A stretch of 64,000 nt of DNA, from the NCBI GenBank assembly GCA_033026295.1, contig CM065172.1, forward strand, positions 13,573,165-13,637,164, written 5' to 3'. Position 1 is the stretch's first letter. The number at the start of each line of letters is the position of its first letter. A model generated the notes under the pieces. That model had not been told where the DNA came from. It made no database searches and saw only the letters and a list, made by a program, of their open reading frames with translations. Origin of the DNA: Channa striata (lineage: Eukaryota > Chordata > Actinopteri > Anabantiformes > Channidae). Shown here piece by piece: positions 12,539 to 24,000 of the stretch. The translations under genes were made by a program, and so were the position numbers.

Positions 12539-13804
12539 ATGGTAAAAAGTGTAATGGTAGCCTATGCCTGTGGGCCATAGGTGGACCATTGGGCCTTCAT
12601 CATTTATACTTAGGAAGAGACAATCATGCTCTGTTGTGGATGCTAACCCTCGGAGGCTTTGGGTTTGGCTGGTTTAGAGAGGTCATACGTATCCCTGCCT
12701 ATGTAAGTGAGGCCAATCAAGATGCAGAGAAAGAGAGAAAGAGAATCCGTGCCATGGTGCCCCCACCTGTAAGCCCCATGAGATTTGCGGGGCAGGTGTG
12801 TGTTGGGATCTACTTTGGCACTGTGGCTCTAATAGGACTGAACTCCCTTAGTTTTTTCTACTTAATTGTTTTGCCACTATGTGTGGGTGCAGGGGTTCAT
12901 CTAGTATCTAGTGTTGGACATCAGACTTCAGATCTCAAGAAAACATTGACTGCTTGTCTCATAACTTCCCCAATATTCTATGGCAGCACATTATCTCCTC
13001 TCCCTATTAGCCTGGCTGCCAGTGTCACTGCTACACAGAGCCGCAGGTTCAAACGTCCACGGACACCAGGGAGCACACAGGAACTAGGTGAAATGATCTC
13101 ACAAATATGACAATATCAGCAGATTTTGTTTTATAAAGTGACAGTGCTGCTGCTTTCTAAATATTTAAGTAAAACTTAATTACTTTTTTCCTGACTTTTG
13201 TCTAGGTCCACGGCTTTACAGACTTGGTCTAGCATGGCTTGCATTCTCTGCTCCATTGGGCTACTGCATTTTCCATAACACCACAGCCACACTTTACTAC
13301 TTGTCAGACTGTGTGGCAGCACTGTTGGATATTTTCTGGTTTTTACCTTGGCTCAGAGGTGTATTAGAGTATGTTCTTTTAATGCCATATCGGATCTTGT
13401 GTGTTCTGACTGGAGGAGGGTACTATGAAGAGACATGGAGAAGGTTGCTGGAAATACTGCTCAAAGAATACACTGAGAGAGAAAAGGAGGCCCTGCAGGT
13501 GAGCAGTTGGACCTAGATGACTTTGTAGTTTTAGTTTAGGCTGTATACTGAAATTTTCAGTGAGAAAACGTAACGTTTGGCATAATCATAACTCATAACC
13601 TGTATGTCTGAAATTTCTATGTCGCAGGTATTATCACTGAAGGGAGAGGCTTCTCTTGAAGACATAACTCGAAGCTATAGGGACCTGGCCAAGACATGGC
13701 ATCCAGACCATAACCCCAGCAAGAATGCTGAGGCCATGTTTATGAAGATCAATGAGGCTTATGAGATCCTCCTACAGCGGCACAGACCTCAACGATTCAA
13801 ATAG
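12539..13804 (+). CDS. dnajc22: DnaJ homolog subfamily C member 22, with an apparent N-terminal frameshift
   Basis: Three coding exons: 12539-13087, 13206-13498 and 13628-13804 (TAG at 13802). The product is a multi-pass membrane protein with a TM2-like N-terminal part (GGPLGLHHLYLGRD, LLWMLTLGGFGFGW). Further hydrophobic helices follow, with the family block HQTSDLKKTL...LITSPIFYG. The C-terminal J domain in the last exon carries the HPD tripeptide (TWHPDHNPS), which stimulates Hsp70 ATPase. DNAJC22 is the vertebrate homologue of Drosophila Wurst, implicated in clathrin-mediated endocytosis. From the ATG at 12539 the first codons (MVKSVMVAYA) match the family, but the frame then hits TAG at 12578. 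The homologous reading continues one frame over from C12568, as if one C were missing at 12567-12568. Adding the one missing base, the coding length (1020 nt, 339 aa) would match the family size. This is either a sequence error or a real lesion. Confidence 0.88.
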
Positions 13805-14160
13805 TTGGCCGGATTCTTACACTGAGTTGCTTGAATAGTTGCAAAGGTGCAGCCAGGGATGTGAAACTCTGGACTGCGGTGTTTTAAAGTCATTTTCTTA
13901 TTATTTTCATGGAACATAAAACAAAAGTATACACATTATACACACTCTCTAACCCACTTGCCCAGCTACAGTTCACAGCTGCCTGGTTGGGTCCTTGAAG
14001 TTTGTCTCAAAAAGCAGTTTGCTGCCACCTTGTGGATGCAGGTGCAAGATCCCCATAAACTCTTTCATCACAACGATTTGCTTGTGTTTCAATGGTTGTT
14101 TGCTTATTATTAAACGCTGAGGTGAAACTAATACGCATATATTTTTCAAGGCAACGTAAT
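13805..14160 (+). other. dnajc22 3' UTR with ATTAAA signal
   Basis: Non-coding sequence after the dnajc22 stop. A variant polyadenylation signal ATTAAA at 14109-14114 is the best candidate for the 3' end. No other feature was recognised. Confidence 0.4.
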
Positions 14161-14399
14161 TACTAGCGATGAAAATATGTTATTGATTTATTAAATGCAT
14201 TCATCTGTATTGACACACGCCAAAGACAGACTAAAATAACCCGCCTACTCCATTCTACGCTACCATTTCCGGAAGAGGCCTTGATCCAAACTGTCTGAAT
14301 TGTTTCAGGATCATTTAAGTCTAGCACGCGTGTCGACCAGCTTGTTGCCAGTAATTCACAAAACAGGTATTTACATGCAGCGGTCCGCAGCCAGCCTTC

Positions 14400-14659
14400 T
14401 GCGAAGCGTATGAGTAATTCTAAAGTCATAAATTTCACCACATCTTGCCACCTGTTCCCGGAGCTAACATGCATCGATGCATTCGACAATCACTGCATCA
14501 AGAGCTCTGTTGTACAATTATTCGGTCTGTATCCCAGCATGGGCCCGGAAGTTGTCTGGGATTCCCAGGTAAAAAAAAAATCCCGGAGATGCTGTCGTCG
14601 CCTGGGAAAACAAACAGCTATCCAGACAGTTAAAAAGGAAAACACCGATCGGTCGCCAG
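14400..14659 (+). other. Probable 5' leader exon of ikzf4
   Basis: A CpG-containing segment ends in a strong donor, CGCCAG|GTAAGG, with the last exon base at 14659. It would splice to the acceptor at 16122. Every reading frame across the junction meets a stop before the ikzf4 ATG (the in-frame one is TAA near 14570), so the exon appears non-coding. Short upstream ATGs occur in it. The 5' limit is not determined. Confidence 0.5.
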
Positions 14660-16122
14660 GTAAGGAAGACGCTCGTACACTTCACCGCAGCGCTCGTCAA
14701 GAGCATCCGTGGGTTTTAATGTGGAAGTACCGTGTGTTTTTGAGTAGTTGATGGGGCGAGTGCCATTTGTCGTGTGGTCGGGTGCCATAGCAACGGCTCA
14801 TGAGAAACATTGTGTAGCCCAGGCCAGTTTGACGTGCTCTGTTCAATGACAGATGCGCTTATGCGGACAATATGGACCGTGGCAGCTCCTGGAAAACACA
14901 TCGCCGTTGTGTCTCGCCTCCGTCTCCACCGTCCGTGAGCTGACTGGTGTCATAACGGACCAAAAACTGCCGAGCGGCTAAACCAAGTAGCCGCGCTTAT
15001 GTGGAGAAGCACAATAGTTAATTGGAAATGAATATGTTTTACTGTGACAGGAGGCTGGGTTGTCAGGCAGTGCTTTTTTTTTTTTTAATCGCCATGCCCT
15101 GGTGTCTCCCGGCTGTATCAGCGCCTGTTGCTCCCATGCGGGGCCAGTGCGAGGATATTAATTTTCCCTGCGATCCGTTGTCTCCGCCCCCCTCCCCGCT
15201 TTCCCCACAGTCTCCTCTGCACGCTGTTGTCATCCATTAGAGCAGAAGGTGCAGCGCTGCACATCTTGGCATTTTTCTCGCCTAACAATGTGATCCCGCG
15301 TTAAACAGAAGCGCATCACGTACAAATAATGTATGAAGCCGCTGGACCTCGGCACCGCCACTGGATCTTCCATGTCTCACTTTGTTGTCTGCTCTGGGTG
15401 ACGGCATGACTGTCTGTGATTTGTTCATTATTACCTTAGTGCCCAGATACACGGGTGGACAAATTAGCAGGAACAATTAAAAGCTGCATATATGTGATGA
15501 AGTTTTCTACTTACATTTCTGATTCTGCTACTGGTTAGGGAGCCTTTATGGTTTTCTTACTGGGATTTTTAGTTATTATTTTATACTTGGCCTCTCTGTA
15601 TTATCTGATAGCCTGATAGCCTTGTCCAGCTCTGATACTAGGTCTCCTTTTTTGTATGTGTAAAGTTTTGTCTTATTTTGCAATCTTAATGTAAAATTAT
15701 GTTAAGATTATGTTAAAACCTTCAAACCCGAAAATAGTTTGTGGTGTTTCAGCTATTTTGTCCACCCCCCTAAGTTTAGACTCCTCCTTCGTCACTCTTG
15801 GCCATTCAGTTTCTATAAATGTGGAGCCTCTTCTACCATTTGCAGGCCACACTGCAGAAGAGTGTACACGATTCAGAAATAGCTGGGCAGAAGTTAAAGT
15901 TACTAGATTTGTTTATTACAGTGAGCTGATTCTTAGACTCTTGGAACTGAATTTGTTTCACAGCCCTATTGTTGTACCAATAAACAACTGCTAGATATAG
16001 TTTATATGGTTTGTATTAAAAGTATAATATTTTATTTTCTTGTCATTTTTAAAACTGAGTCTTTAAAGCGTTGGAAATGAAAAGTGTCATTTATAACCTG
16101 TGTTCACATAATTTCTCCCTAG
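14660..16122 (+). other. ikzf4 leader intron
   Basis: An intron of about 1.5 kb between the leader exon and the first coding exon. Its beginning (to about 15400) is CpG-rich, so the promoter region probably extends into it. No coding exon was recognised. Confidence 0.45.
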
Positions 16123-16137
16123 GCATCTGGTGAGATA

Positions 16138-19100
16138 ATGAATGCTGATGACTGCAATGGACGCTCATATGTACAAGGTAAGGTAAGACATAATATCTAC
16201 AATACATTTGTGCGTACAGTCTCTATACTCTAATGCTCACTTTTTATAACATGAGCATATTTGCGTTTCAGGTAATGGTGGAAAGCCATCGACAGAGCAA
16301 GAGTTTTATGGCGGGTTGCAGGGCCCGTCAGTGAGATCTCCAAACAGTCAGCAGTCCTCACCAAACCGCTCTCTTAGTGGTCAGTTATGACTCCTTCTTT
16401 GCATTGGGACCCTGTGGCCGCTTCTATAATCGTTATTCTATAATTCTTAGTTAAAATTACATCTAAAGTAGATGTGTTTTTTCTCATCCTCTGGCAACAC
16501 AGCAAACTCTATCAAGGTTGAGTTGTGCAGTGATGATGAGTCACCAGGTGCTCCAGTGCCAGAGAACAGAGAGGCTGTGAGGGACGATAGCAGACGGGAT
16601 GACAGAGGGGATCCCATTGAAGAAGGGAGTGCAGACTATGCTGGAGCTGAAAGAGACAGAGTGAGCATTTACAATGAGATGGCCAGTCCAAACGCTTCAT
16701 CACCAGGACCTATTCGACTACCCAACGGGAAACTCCAGTGTGAGGTTTGTGGCATGATCTGCATTGGACCCAACGTGCTGATGGTTCACAAGCGAAGCCA
16801 CACAGGTGAGAAAAGCCAGCCAGGTGTTGCTTACGCCAGCAAATATGTTTCATTTTAAGGACAAAAAGCAATAATATAAATACCTGTGAAATCCCCTGTC
16901 CTTAGGTGAGAGGCCGTTCCAGTGTAACCAGTGTGGGGCCTCCTTCACCCAGAAGGGGAATTTACTACGCCACATCAAGTTGCATTCAGGAGAGAAGCCT
17001 TTCAAATGTCCCATTTGTAACTATGCTTGTCGCCGGAGAGATGCCTTGGCTGGACATCTGCGCACACATGCGGGTAAATCAGTGAGCTTTTTATGCATGA
17101 CCAAATTTAAATTAATAGATTATTGTTATAAATGTTCTTATTCAGTTATTTAAGTTGATTGAGTTGTTCCCCAACAAAAATGATTCTCACGAGGAACTAT
17201 ATGTGAAACAGAAGTGGCAGTAGAAGTGGGGATTCGTTAGAATGATCCATTCCCCCTTCTGTGAAGCTCAGAGGAAATAGGTCTCCTTTACCAGAATGTA
17301 CTGTAAAACACATGACAAAATATGACATTTACAGTTTGTGAAAACAGGAAATCCTGCTGGTGCTTTCAATTTGTGAACACACATTTAAAAGGTGTTCACA
17401 TACTGTCTTAGTACAGTAGGTCTTGGTCGATCTCCACGGGTCTCAGGGTTCATTTTCGAAGAAAAGATTTCTGCAAACTGGATTTCAGCGAAATGACGTC
17501 ATTCTTTCCGGCGGCTTACTAAGATGGAACATTGCGGTGAAGGGTTAGGCGTTTTTCTGTCGTCATTGGCGAGTAAGATAGAATAATTGCAGGAATCGCC
17601 AATTAATGGGGAAATCCATTCTTTCAAACATAGCAAATATTTTTATAAACACCCCCTTCCCATAAACATATAAATAAACAACTACTATGATGACATCGTA
17701 ATGTTTCTAAGCCAAATCCATCATGTAAGGAAAAGTTTTTGCCCCTTTGTCGACCTTGGAATAAATAAGTTGCATGTTTTTTCTTTGAATTGCAGTTCCT
17801 TCTCCAACAGTGGGAAAACCTTTCAAGTGCAACTACTGTAGTCGCAGTTACAAGCAACAGAGCACACTAGTGGAACACCTAGAGCGTTGCCATAGTTATC
17901 TGAAGAGCCTGGACCATCAGACAACAGTCAACACGCAGACAGCACAGGGTAAAACATTGCTCAAACACAAGACTCTGCAATTTTAGCCTGAAGTTTAACT
18001 TATTGATACCAAGAATGAGTTCCTCTGTATGTTAATGACTGGGTGCCTTCTCTTTGCAGGAGAAGAGTCAGCAGTAAATACAGAGACATGTACTAAAGCT
18101 CTGCTGCAGCCATCCAATGAAAAAATTCAGTTTGTGGATAGACTGGCAATTAGCATAACCAAACGCAAAAGGTCAACACCACAGAAGTTTTTGGGTGAGT
18201 TTTTTAATATGATACAGTGAAAAATGTCCAACACATAGATTGTTTATATAGTAAATATATATATTTTTAAGCTCTGTAACAGAGGTATATAGTCGTATAT
18301 GAACCTGGTCTGGCATCATAAGAACTTATGCAGATGAAGTCAGTGCAGGAGACCCTAGTCTTAATTGTTTTTCTTTTCATAGGTGAAAAGCACATACGCC
18401 TTGACCTACCTGAGGCACCTCATGAATTGTCCTCAGGCTCTGAGAAAGAGGGAGACCTCATAAGCTCTCAGCCTGCTAGGGACTCCAAAGTGCTGGCTGG
18501 TTCACATCTCCAAGGTGCCAGAGGAAAAAGTGAGAACCACGAGTCGCCTGCACGGTCCCAGCTCCATCCTGCCTTCCTGACGGAGCTCTGCACAGTTATT
18601 GGCTCCATCAACAACAACATGACTCCTCAGGGCCCCCGAGGGCAAACCGGAAGTGGTCTGGCAGCGATGTCTTATGGTCTGGCTGTGCGGGAAGCAGGTG
18701 AAGGCCGTGATGACCAACCCTCAGCCCATAGCCACACCACCTCACCCAATGGCTGTCCTGACTCTACAGATACGGAGAGCACAGCAGAAGAGCAGAGCAC
18801 AAGGGCTACAGCCCCGACAAGTACCTCCAACAACCACCACCTCCACTACCAAACCCCAGTACTGCCCCGTAGCCATCCCACTTCCAGCCCCAGCAAGGCC
18901 AAAGACTTGGACCCAGAGTGGGAGAGATCATGTCCAGTGGCCACCCCCATAGTAAAGAGGAGGCCTGGCTCACCCCTTTCTTCCAGGGAGACTGTGCAGG
19001 TGTTGGACAGGGACGGCAGGCCTGTGCGCTCCTTCCACTGTCGGCACTGCCGCATTCTCTTCCTGGACCATGTCATGTTCACCATCCACATGGGCTGTCA

Positions 19101-19203
19101 CGGCTTCCGCCACCCGTTTGAGTGCAACATCTGTGGCCACAACAGCCAGGATCGTTACGAGTTCTCGTCTCACATCAGCCGTGGAGAGCACCAGGTGGGC
19201 TGA
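16138..19203 (+). CDS. ikzf4: Ikaros-family zinc finger transcription factor Eos
   Basis: Seven coding exons: 16138-16177, 16272-16379, 16503-16805, 16906-17073, 17796-17948, 18060-18194 and 18383-19203. All are GT-AG with consistent phases, giving 575 aa (human IKZF4 is about 585). Four N-terminal C2H2 fingers for DNA binding lie at about residues 129-149, 157-177, 185-205 and 218-239. The fourth has the Ikaros-type C2HC end (RCH). Two C-terminal fingers for dimerisation with other Ikaros proteins lie at 522-542 and 550-572. The motifs SPNSQQSSPNRSLSANSIKVE (residues about 42-62) and SPTVGKPFKCNYC, and the linker KRKRSTPQKF, point to Eos rather than Helios or Ikaros. The start was chosen at 16138 because no upstream in-frame ATG survives across the leader splice. 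It is a nuclear repressor and cofactor of FOXP3 in mammals. It lies between dnajc22 and the wnt1 downstream region on the same strand as dnajc22. Confidence 0.92.
17485..17535 (+). promoter_or_regulatory. Candidate intronic promoter motif cluster (CRE, ETS, YY1-like)
   Basis: Within the ikzf4 intron between 17074 and 17795 there is a full palindromic CRE, TGACGTCA (17494-17501). It is followed at once by an ETS-like CTTTCCGG (17504-17511) and a YY1-like AAGATGG (17521-17527). The sequence from about 17430 to 17560 is richer in CpG than the rest of the intron. This combination is typical of TATA-less promoters. Use as a promoter is inference; a remnant of a repeat is the alternative. Confidence 0.35.
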
Positions 19204-21045
19204 GCAGCGGGGCTAGAGGCAGGATGAAGAGAGGGGACTGCTGCTCTTTAAAGTTGTGGGCTCATGTTTGCTCTGCACCAGATCAGTTGCTTTAAATCCC
19301 TTGTTTAAGTAAAAAGATTTGTGCTTTTATTGAGAGAATATTTATTAAACTAAAGCAGACACAATATTTTAACTGCACCATTTAAAGTTTAGTGGAGGCA
19401 AATTATTTACCTTGATTAATTGCACTCCCAAATCATTTTGCAAAACTAGTGGTTTTGCTTCAAAAGTGCCTTCTTGGAGGTTTTCCTCTTGTCTAAAAAA
19501 ACTGAATGAAAACTGGTGCTCAAAAAATTTTACTAGCCATTGTTTCATAAGTGATTTAGTTACTATTTCTGAGAGGTCATGGAAACAGGCAGTTAAGAAA
19601 AGAGTGGAATGTGCATTTTAGGAATTATATTTGGTATGCTTAGCATGCTTTGTTTTTGTGTTTAATGAGGGTATTTTGTGCAGGGTGTCAGATAAGCTTC
19701 ATATGCACTGAGAGCTGTGTGCCTCTGGGTTAGGGAGAAGCATTGGTCAAAGATGAAGAAATGCCTTAACTCCTACAGTAGTATGCTGCTGTAGGAATAC
19801 TTATTGTTTACAGCACGGTTCAACAGTATATAAAGTCACCTCAGAAGAAAGAGTATTTACAGCTGCACAGTGAGAAGACTATCAAAAAAAAGAATTTAAT
19901 TATGAAGGATTTTAAAGTGAGCCTTGGAATACTGGTGCAGATCAGACCATGAGCCATGTAGTGTACGGTAAGAGCCTGACTGAGATGGCCCAGGGTGCTA
20001 TACCTATACATGATTGCACTTTTCGGTTCCCTGCTTATATATGAACATCTCTGCTGAAGCACTTGATGGCTTTACAAAATTTCTTTCTGTGATTGTTCTA
20101 CTGCACTGATAAATTGCATAATGCTCACAATAATTGATCGTGAAATTTGCAACACCAGTGTACTTTTAACGGAGCCGGCCTTCTAGAGAATCCCCCAGCA
20201 TTGCACTGGTTCTGAGGTCTACACTCAAGTTTGCTGCAATGTGTGACTGAGGATTAAATATCAGTTTAACTAAGATAATTCTTTTGTGGTTTTGCTCTCA
20301 GCGGTTGAAGCTGACATTTCAAACTATTTCTGTAATGTAAGTGAATAGACAAATTATTTAAAAATTAATTGACAAATCAGTTTGATCTGTTCAGTTATCA
20401 TGTGATTATCTATTTCGTGTTGTTTGTTTCAGCCTTGGTGTATTTAATCAGCTATATTCCAAATCTTATCCAGCATATTCCTCAAGTCCATGAAACCTTA
20501 CCTCCTGCTTCTTTATAGCACCCAAATACCTTATTGCTACAGTATGGTGAGTTATCAGATAATGTTAATATTGGGAACATGAATGAGACCAAACTCAGTA
20601 TTCTTGTTATTGTGAATTAGCTGCTTCATAGTTTAACTTGATTTATTTTAATTGCAGGCAAAATGTACTTGAAACAGTTTGAGAAGAAAGTAATCTAAAA
20701 ATGCACTTGGTTTGATATGTAGAGAAATGTGTGTGAATGGAATTTAGCATGTGTGCTTGTCATTTTCTGCTTTTACCTGAATTGTAAATTATTTTTGAAA
20801 TGTGAAGTACTTTCAAGAAGTGAAAATGAGGCATGGGTTTTTGTCTCCTTGTGTGGATTTTTCAATGGTATACGATATTTTGTGAACGATATGACAAAAC
20901 ACCTTACCTCAAAGTTTAAAATGTACAACTGCCTCATTATTTCAACAAGTCATGTTGCTTTTCAAGATGTTCTTGCAGTTACAAATGCGTGCCCCTCGAT
21001 ATTCTCAAAACTTTTTACTGTCAATAAAGTTAAAATTTATTGTAA
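19204..21045 (+). other. Probable ikzf4 3' UTR
   Basis: AT-rich sequence after the ikzf4 stop with no coding signal. The first convincing polyadenylation signal is AATAAA at 21023-21028, followed by T-rich sequence. The 3' end is therefore placed near 21045, but earlier or later ends are possible. Confidence 0.4.
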
Positions 21046-24000
21046 AAGTCATTTTTCTCTAGTTTGACTACAATGCCATTGGCATCTTTGTGCTTGTTTG
21101 TCGCTTGAAATGCAGAAACGTTTCGCTTTCTTTTGTAGCAATACGTACAAAAGACAAAATTTGAGATGTTTAAGTACTTATTTAGTTCAAATGAAACTGT
21201 AAACTGTGATTACCTAAACAAAGACTGTTGACTAAATAAACGATTTCCACTAGTCCTTTAGATTTTTCAGATCCATTTTAGATTTCAGGATGTAAATAAC
21301 TGACATTTATAATCTGGGCAATCTCTATAATACATTTAGGGAACGATAAAGGTTTATATCGTACATTGCGTTGCCACCGACTTAGATTACCCCTCGAATA
21401 CAAAAATCCCCTGCTATGATAACGGCTGTCACTAAAAGTAATGTGGTTTATGAAAAGTATCTTTACATACATAGTTTAAACATTCTAACTTTAATAAGTT
21501 ATGGGTTTGCCACTGTAGGAAACTTGTTATGTTTGATCATTACTTATTCATACATATTTGATGTCCGTCTTTCATGGGTTACATGATAAAAAGTAAAATA
21601 ATCTAAACGCGATGTAATGTGAGGGTCACTCACTTAAGGCATTTGAATCCAAGATAATATGTTTCATAATTCCAAAATAAGATTATGAATAAATGATGTA
21701 GAAATATAAAATATATAAAACTGAATAAATTTTTTTGTCTTGAAACTTTCTAAACTTTTTACAGAACACATGAAGACTATACCATATAAATAAAATAAAT
21801 TAATAAATATAACACAACAAAAGTTATAAAAGAAAATTTCAGGCAAAAAAAAGAAGTGACAATATGTGATTACATTTTGACATCGCTTTATCTTTCACAT
21901 TAAATAGTTTATAAAAAATATTTTTTAAAAAAGGTTAAAAATAGAAAACACACTGTATAAATACAGCAATAAAAAGTATTACAAATAAAAAATAGCATTT
22001 GATATTTTTACACTGTGCCAAAAGTTAACACTGAGCAGAACTAACCTGAAACTAGACTGTTATATGACCTTTGTCTTACATGTTACATACTTTTGTTGTC
22101 TCTCTTTCAAGTTAGTTTTGACCTTGTTTTCCTCTGCAGTGGAAATTCTTTGGGGGCTACTCCTACGTAAAATTCCAGTTCCATTTCAAAAGGCACAAAA
22201 ATAAAACCGAATACTACAGTAAATGAAACATAACCACAATGTACTGATAATAGTAATGTAATACAAAAACCAGTGTGCCAATTATTAGTTATGTTAGTTA
22301 AAATGTATTTTTATTTAAATGTCTTCATAGGATTTTGTCAATATACACATAACATGTATTTCAGCATTAAATACTCTTGCTTACTTGCACCACCCTGATG
22401 AAGGCAACAAAGTGAAAAACACTTGGTGAGTAAAGCATGTACTAAAGACAAATTGTGCAAAGTGCTTTGTTTTAATCAACAGACCATTGATAATTCATCA
22501 ACCCTTTAATAAAGGTGTAATTTAAACCCACTTCTTAGTGTAACAGTCAGTACATGACTTTAAAAACATTTGCAGCCTTTGATGTAAGCAGCTCATGAAA
22601 ATACCACATTAATGTCTCCACCCAATCCTTTGTGTGAGATTACTATTTCTGCGTGTCACCGCTTTCAAAAAACAGTCAAGATGTATGATTTAATGCGTGC
22701 AGTTTGCTGATAGTACTACAGATCTTCAACTTTGAGGACTTGGCACAGCTTGAGAAATACGTGTACTTGTGGTATGTGCAGCTTTTACAATTCTAAGGAA
22801 ATAATCTGACTGGAATCCCTGCATGTGCTAGTTACAAAGAATTGTCTGCCACCTGTTTTCAACAGGAAGTTTTCAGAGGGCATCCGATTTAACCTCTAAT
22901 TTGTTTGTCATGCATGTTTTACTCAATTGAATACACATCACAAAAGTAATAATAGATTACCTTTAATGTTCAAATGCGTATGCATGTATGAAAGACAAGA
23001 TATTTCCTGTGTAACTGCAGCTTTCCATTACATCATCAGTACAGTAAATTGTTATAGGTATTTTGCCACATTTGCATTAATGTTGAAAAATCCCTCTGAA
23101 AATTCCTTAATATGGTGCATTCATGCAAGTAGTGAGAAGCTCAGGAACCTGAATTGAAGTTTTTTGCCAAACAGCATGCCATAGCTATGTTGCAGAAAAC
23201 ATGCAAGTATAGATAAGAAAAAAGTAATAACACCAAATGAGTTGTTTCTTGCAATCAAGTTACAAATAACAGATCTTTTCAAGTACTTTTACATACCCCA
23301 CCCTGCAACAATGTATGGTCCATAATAAATTGTTGTTTTAGACTGGATTGCAGTTTGTTGGGCAAAACATGCATACTGAAGATTTTATTTAGGGTCTCCG
23401 ACATTAGTCGATTATTAAGTCAAAGAGTAATTACATGATTCCTGGTTGTTGCCCCAGTGACTTGGTCATCTGGACCAAATACATTTTTAGAAACATATGA
23501 TGATATATTTTAGAAAATAGATGGACTTAGTGTAACTGTAATATTCTTATTAATGGGGTCAAGTAGTGGCATTAATAGGCGAAACATGCAATAACAGCAG
23601 CATGGCCCTTACCTCCAAAATCTCCAGAAAAAGCTAATGCGTCACTTTTACAAGTTTAAAGGGAGAAAACCTTTTTCTACAGCATGTTTCTATGTTGGGT
23701 GTTTTGTTACATATCCGTTTGTCAAATTCATGCACTGTGATTATGCAACATCTGGTATTTTTTTATTTTTGAGGTGGTGTCCCATATTTAAAATTGAAGG
23801 CGATGAAATGCATTTTAATTATATTTGTTTTTTAAATAAAGAAATACAACCCCTACAGCAATCCCTAAGCCTTTTATTTAAATTATATTGTAGTTTTTAT
23901 TTCAATAAAGCCAAGTTGCAGGTATTGTTGCCAAGGTAACAGCTTTCCAATTTTTGTGAGCAGACCTGGTTTGATGGACTTCTATAAACTGCACCGAGCC

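Noticed and set aside
14410..14751. 113-codon plus-strand frame overlapping the ikzf4 leader exon
   Set aside because: It runs through the strong donor at 14659, and after splicing the frame stops within a few codons. It does not resemble an Ikaros N-terminus.
17540..17555. GGGTTAGG string resembling a telomerase RNA template complement
   Set aside because: Only part of the repeat is present, with no box H/ACA or pseudoknot features nearby; a chance match.
22388..22440. 'CCTGATGAAGGCAACAAAGTG' string like a recurrent fish repeat end
   Set aside because: Too short and lacking a matching second end; not enough to call an element.
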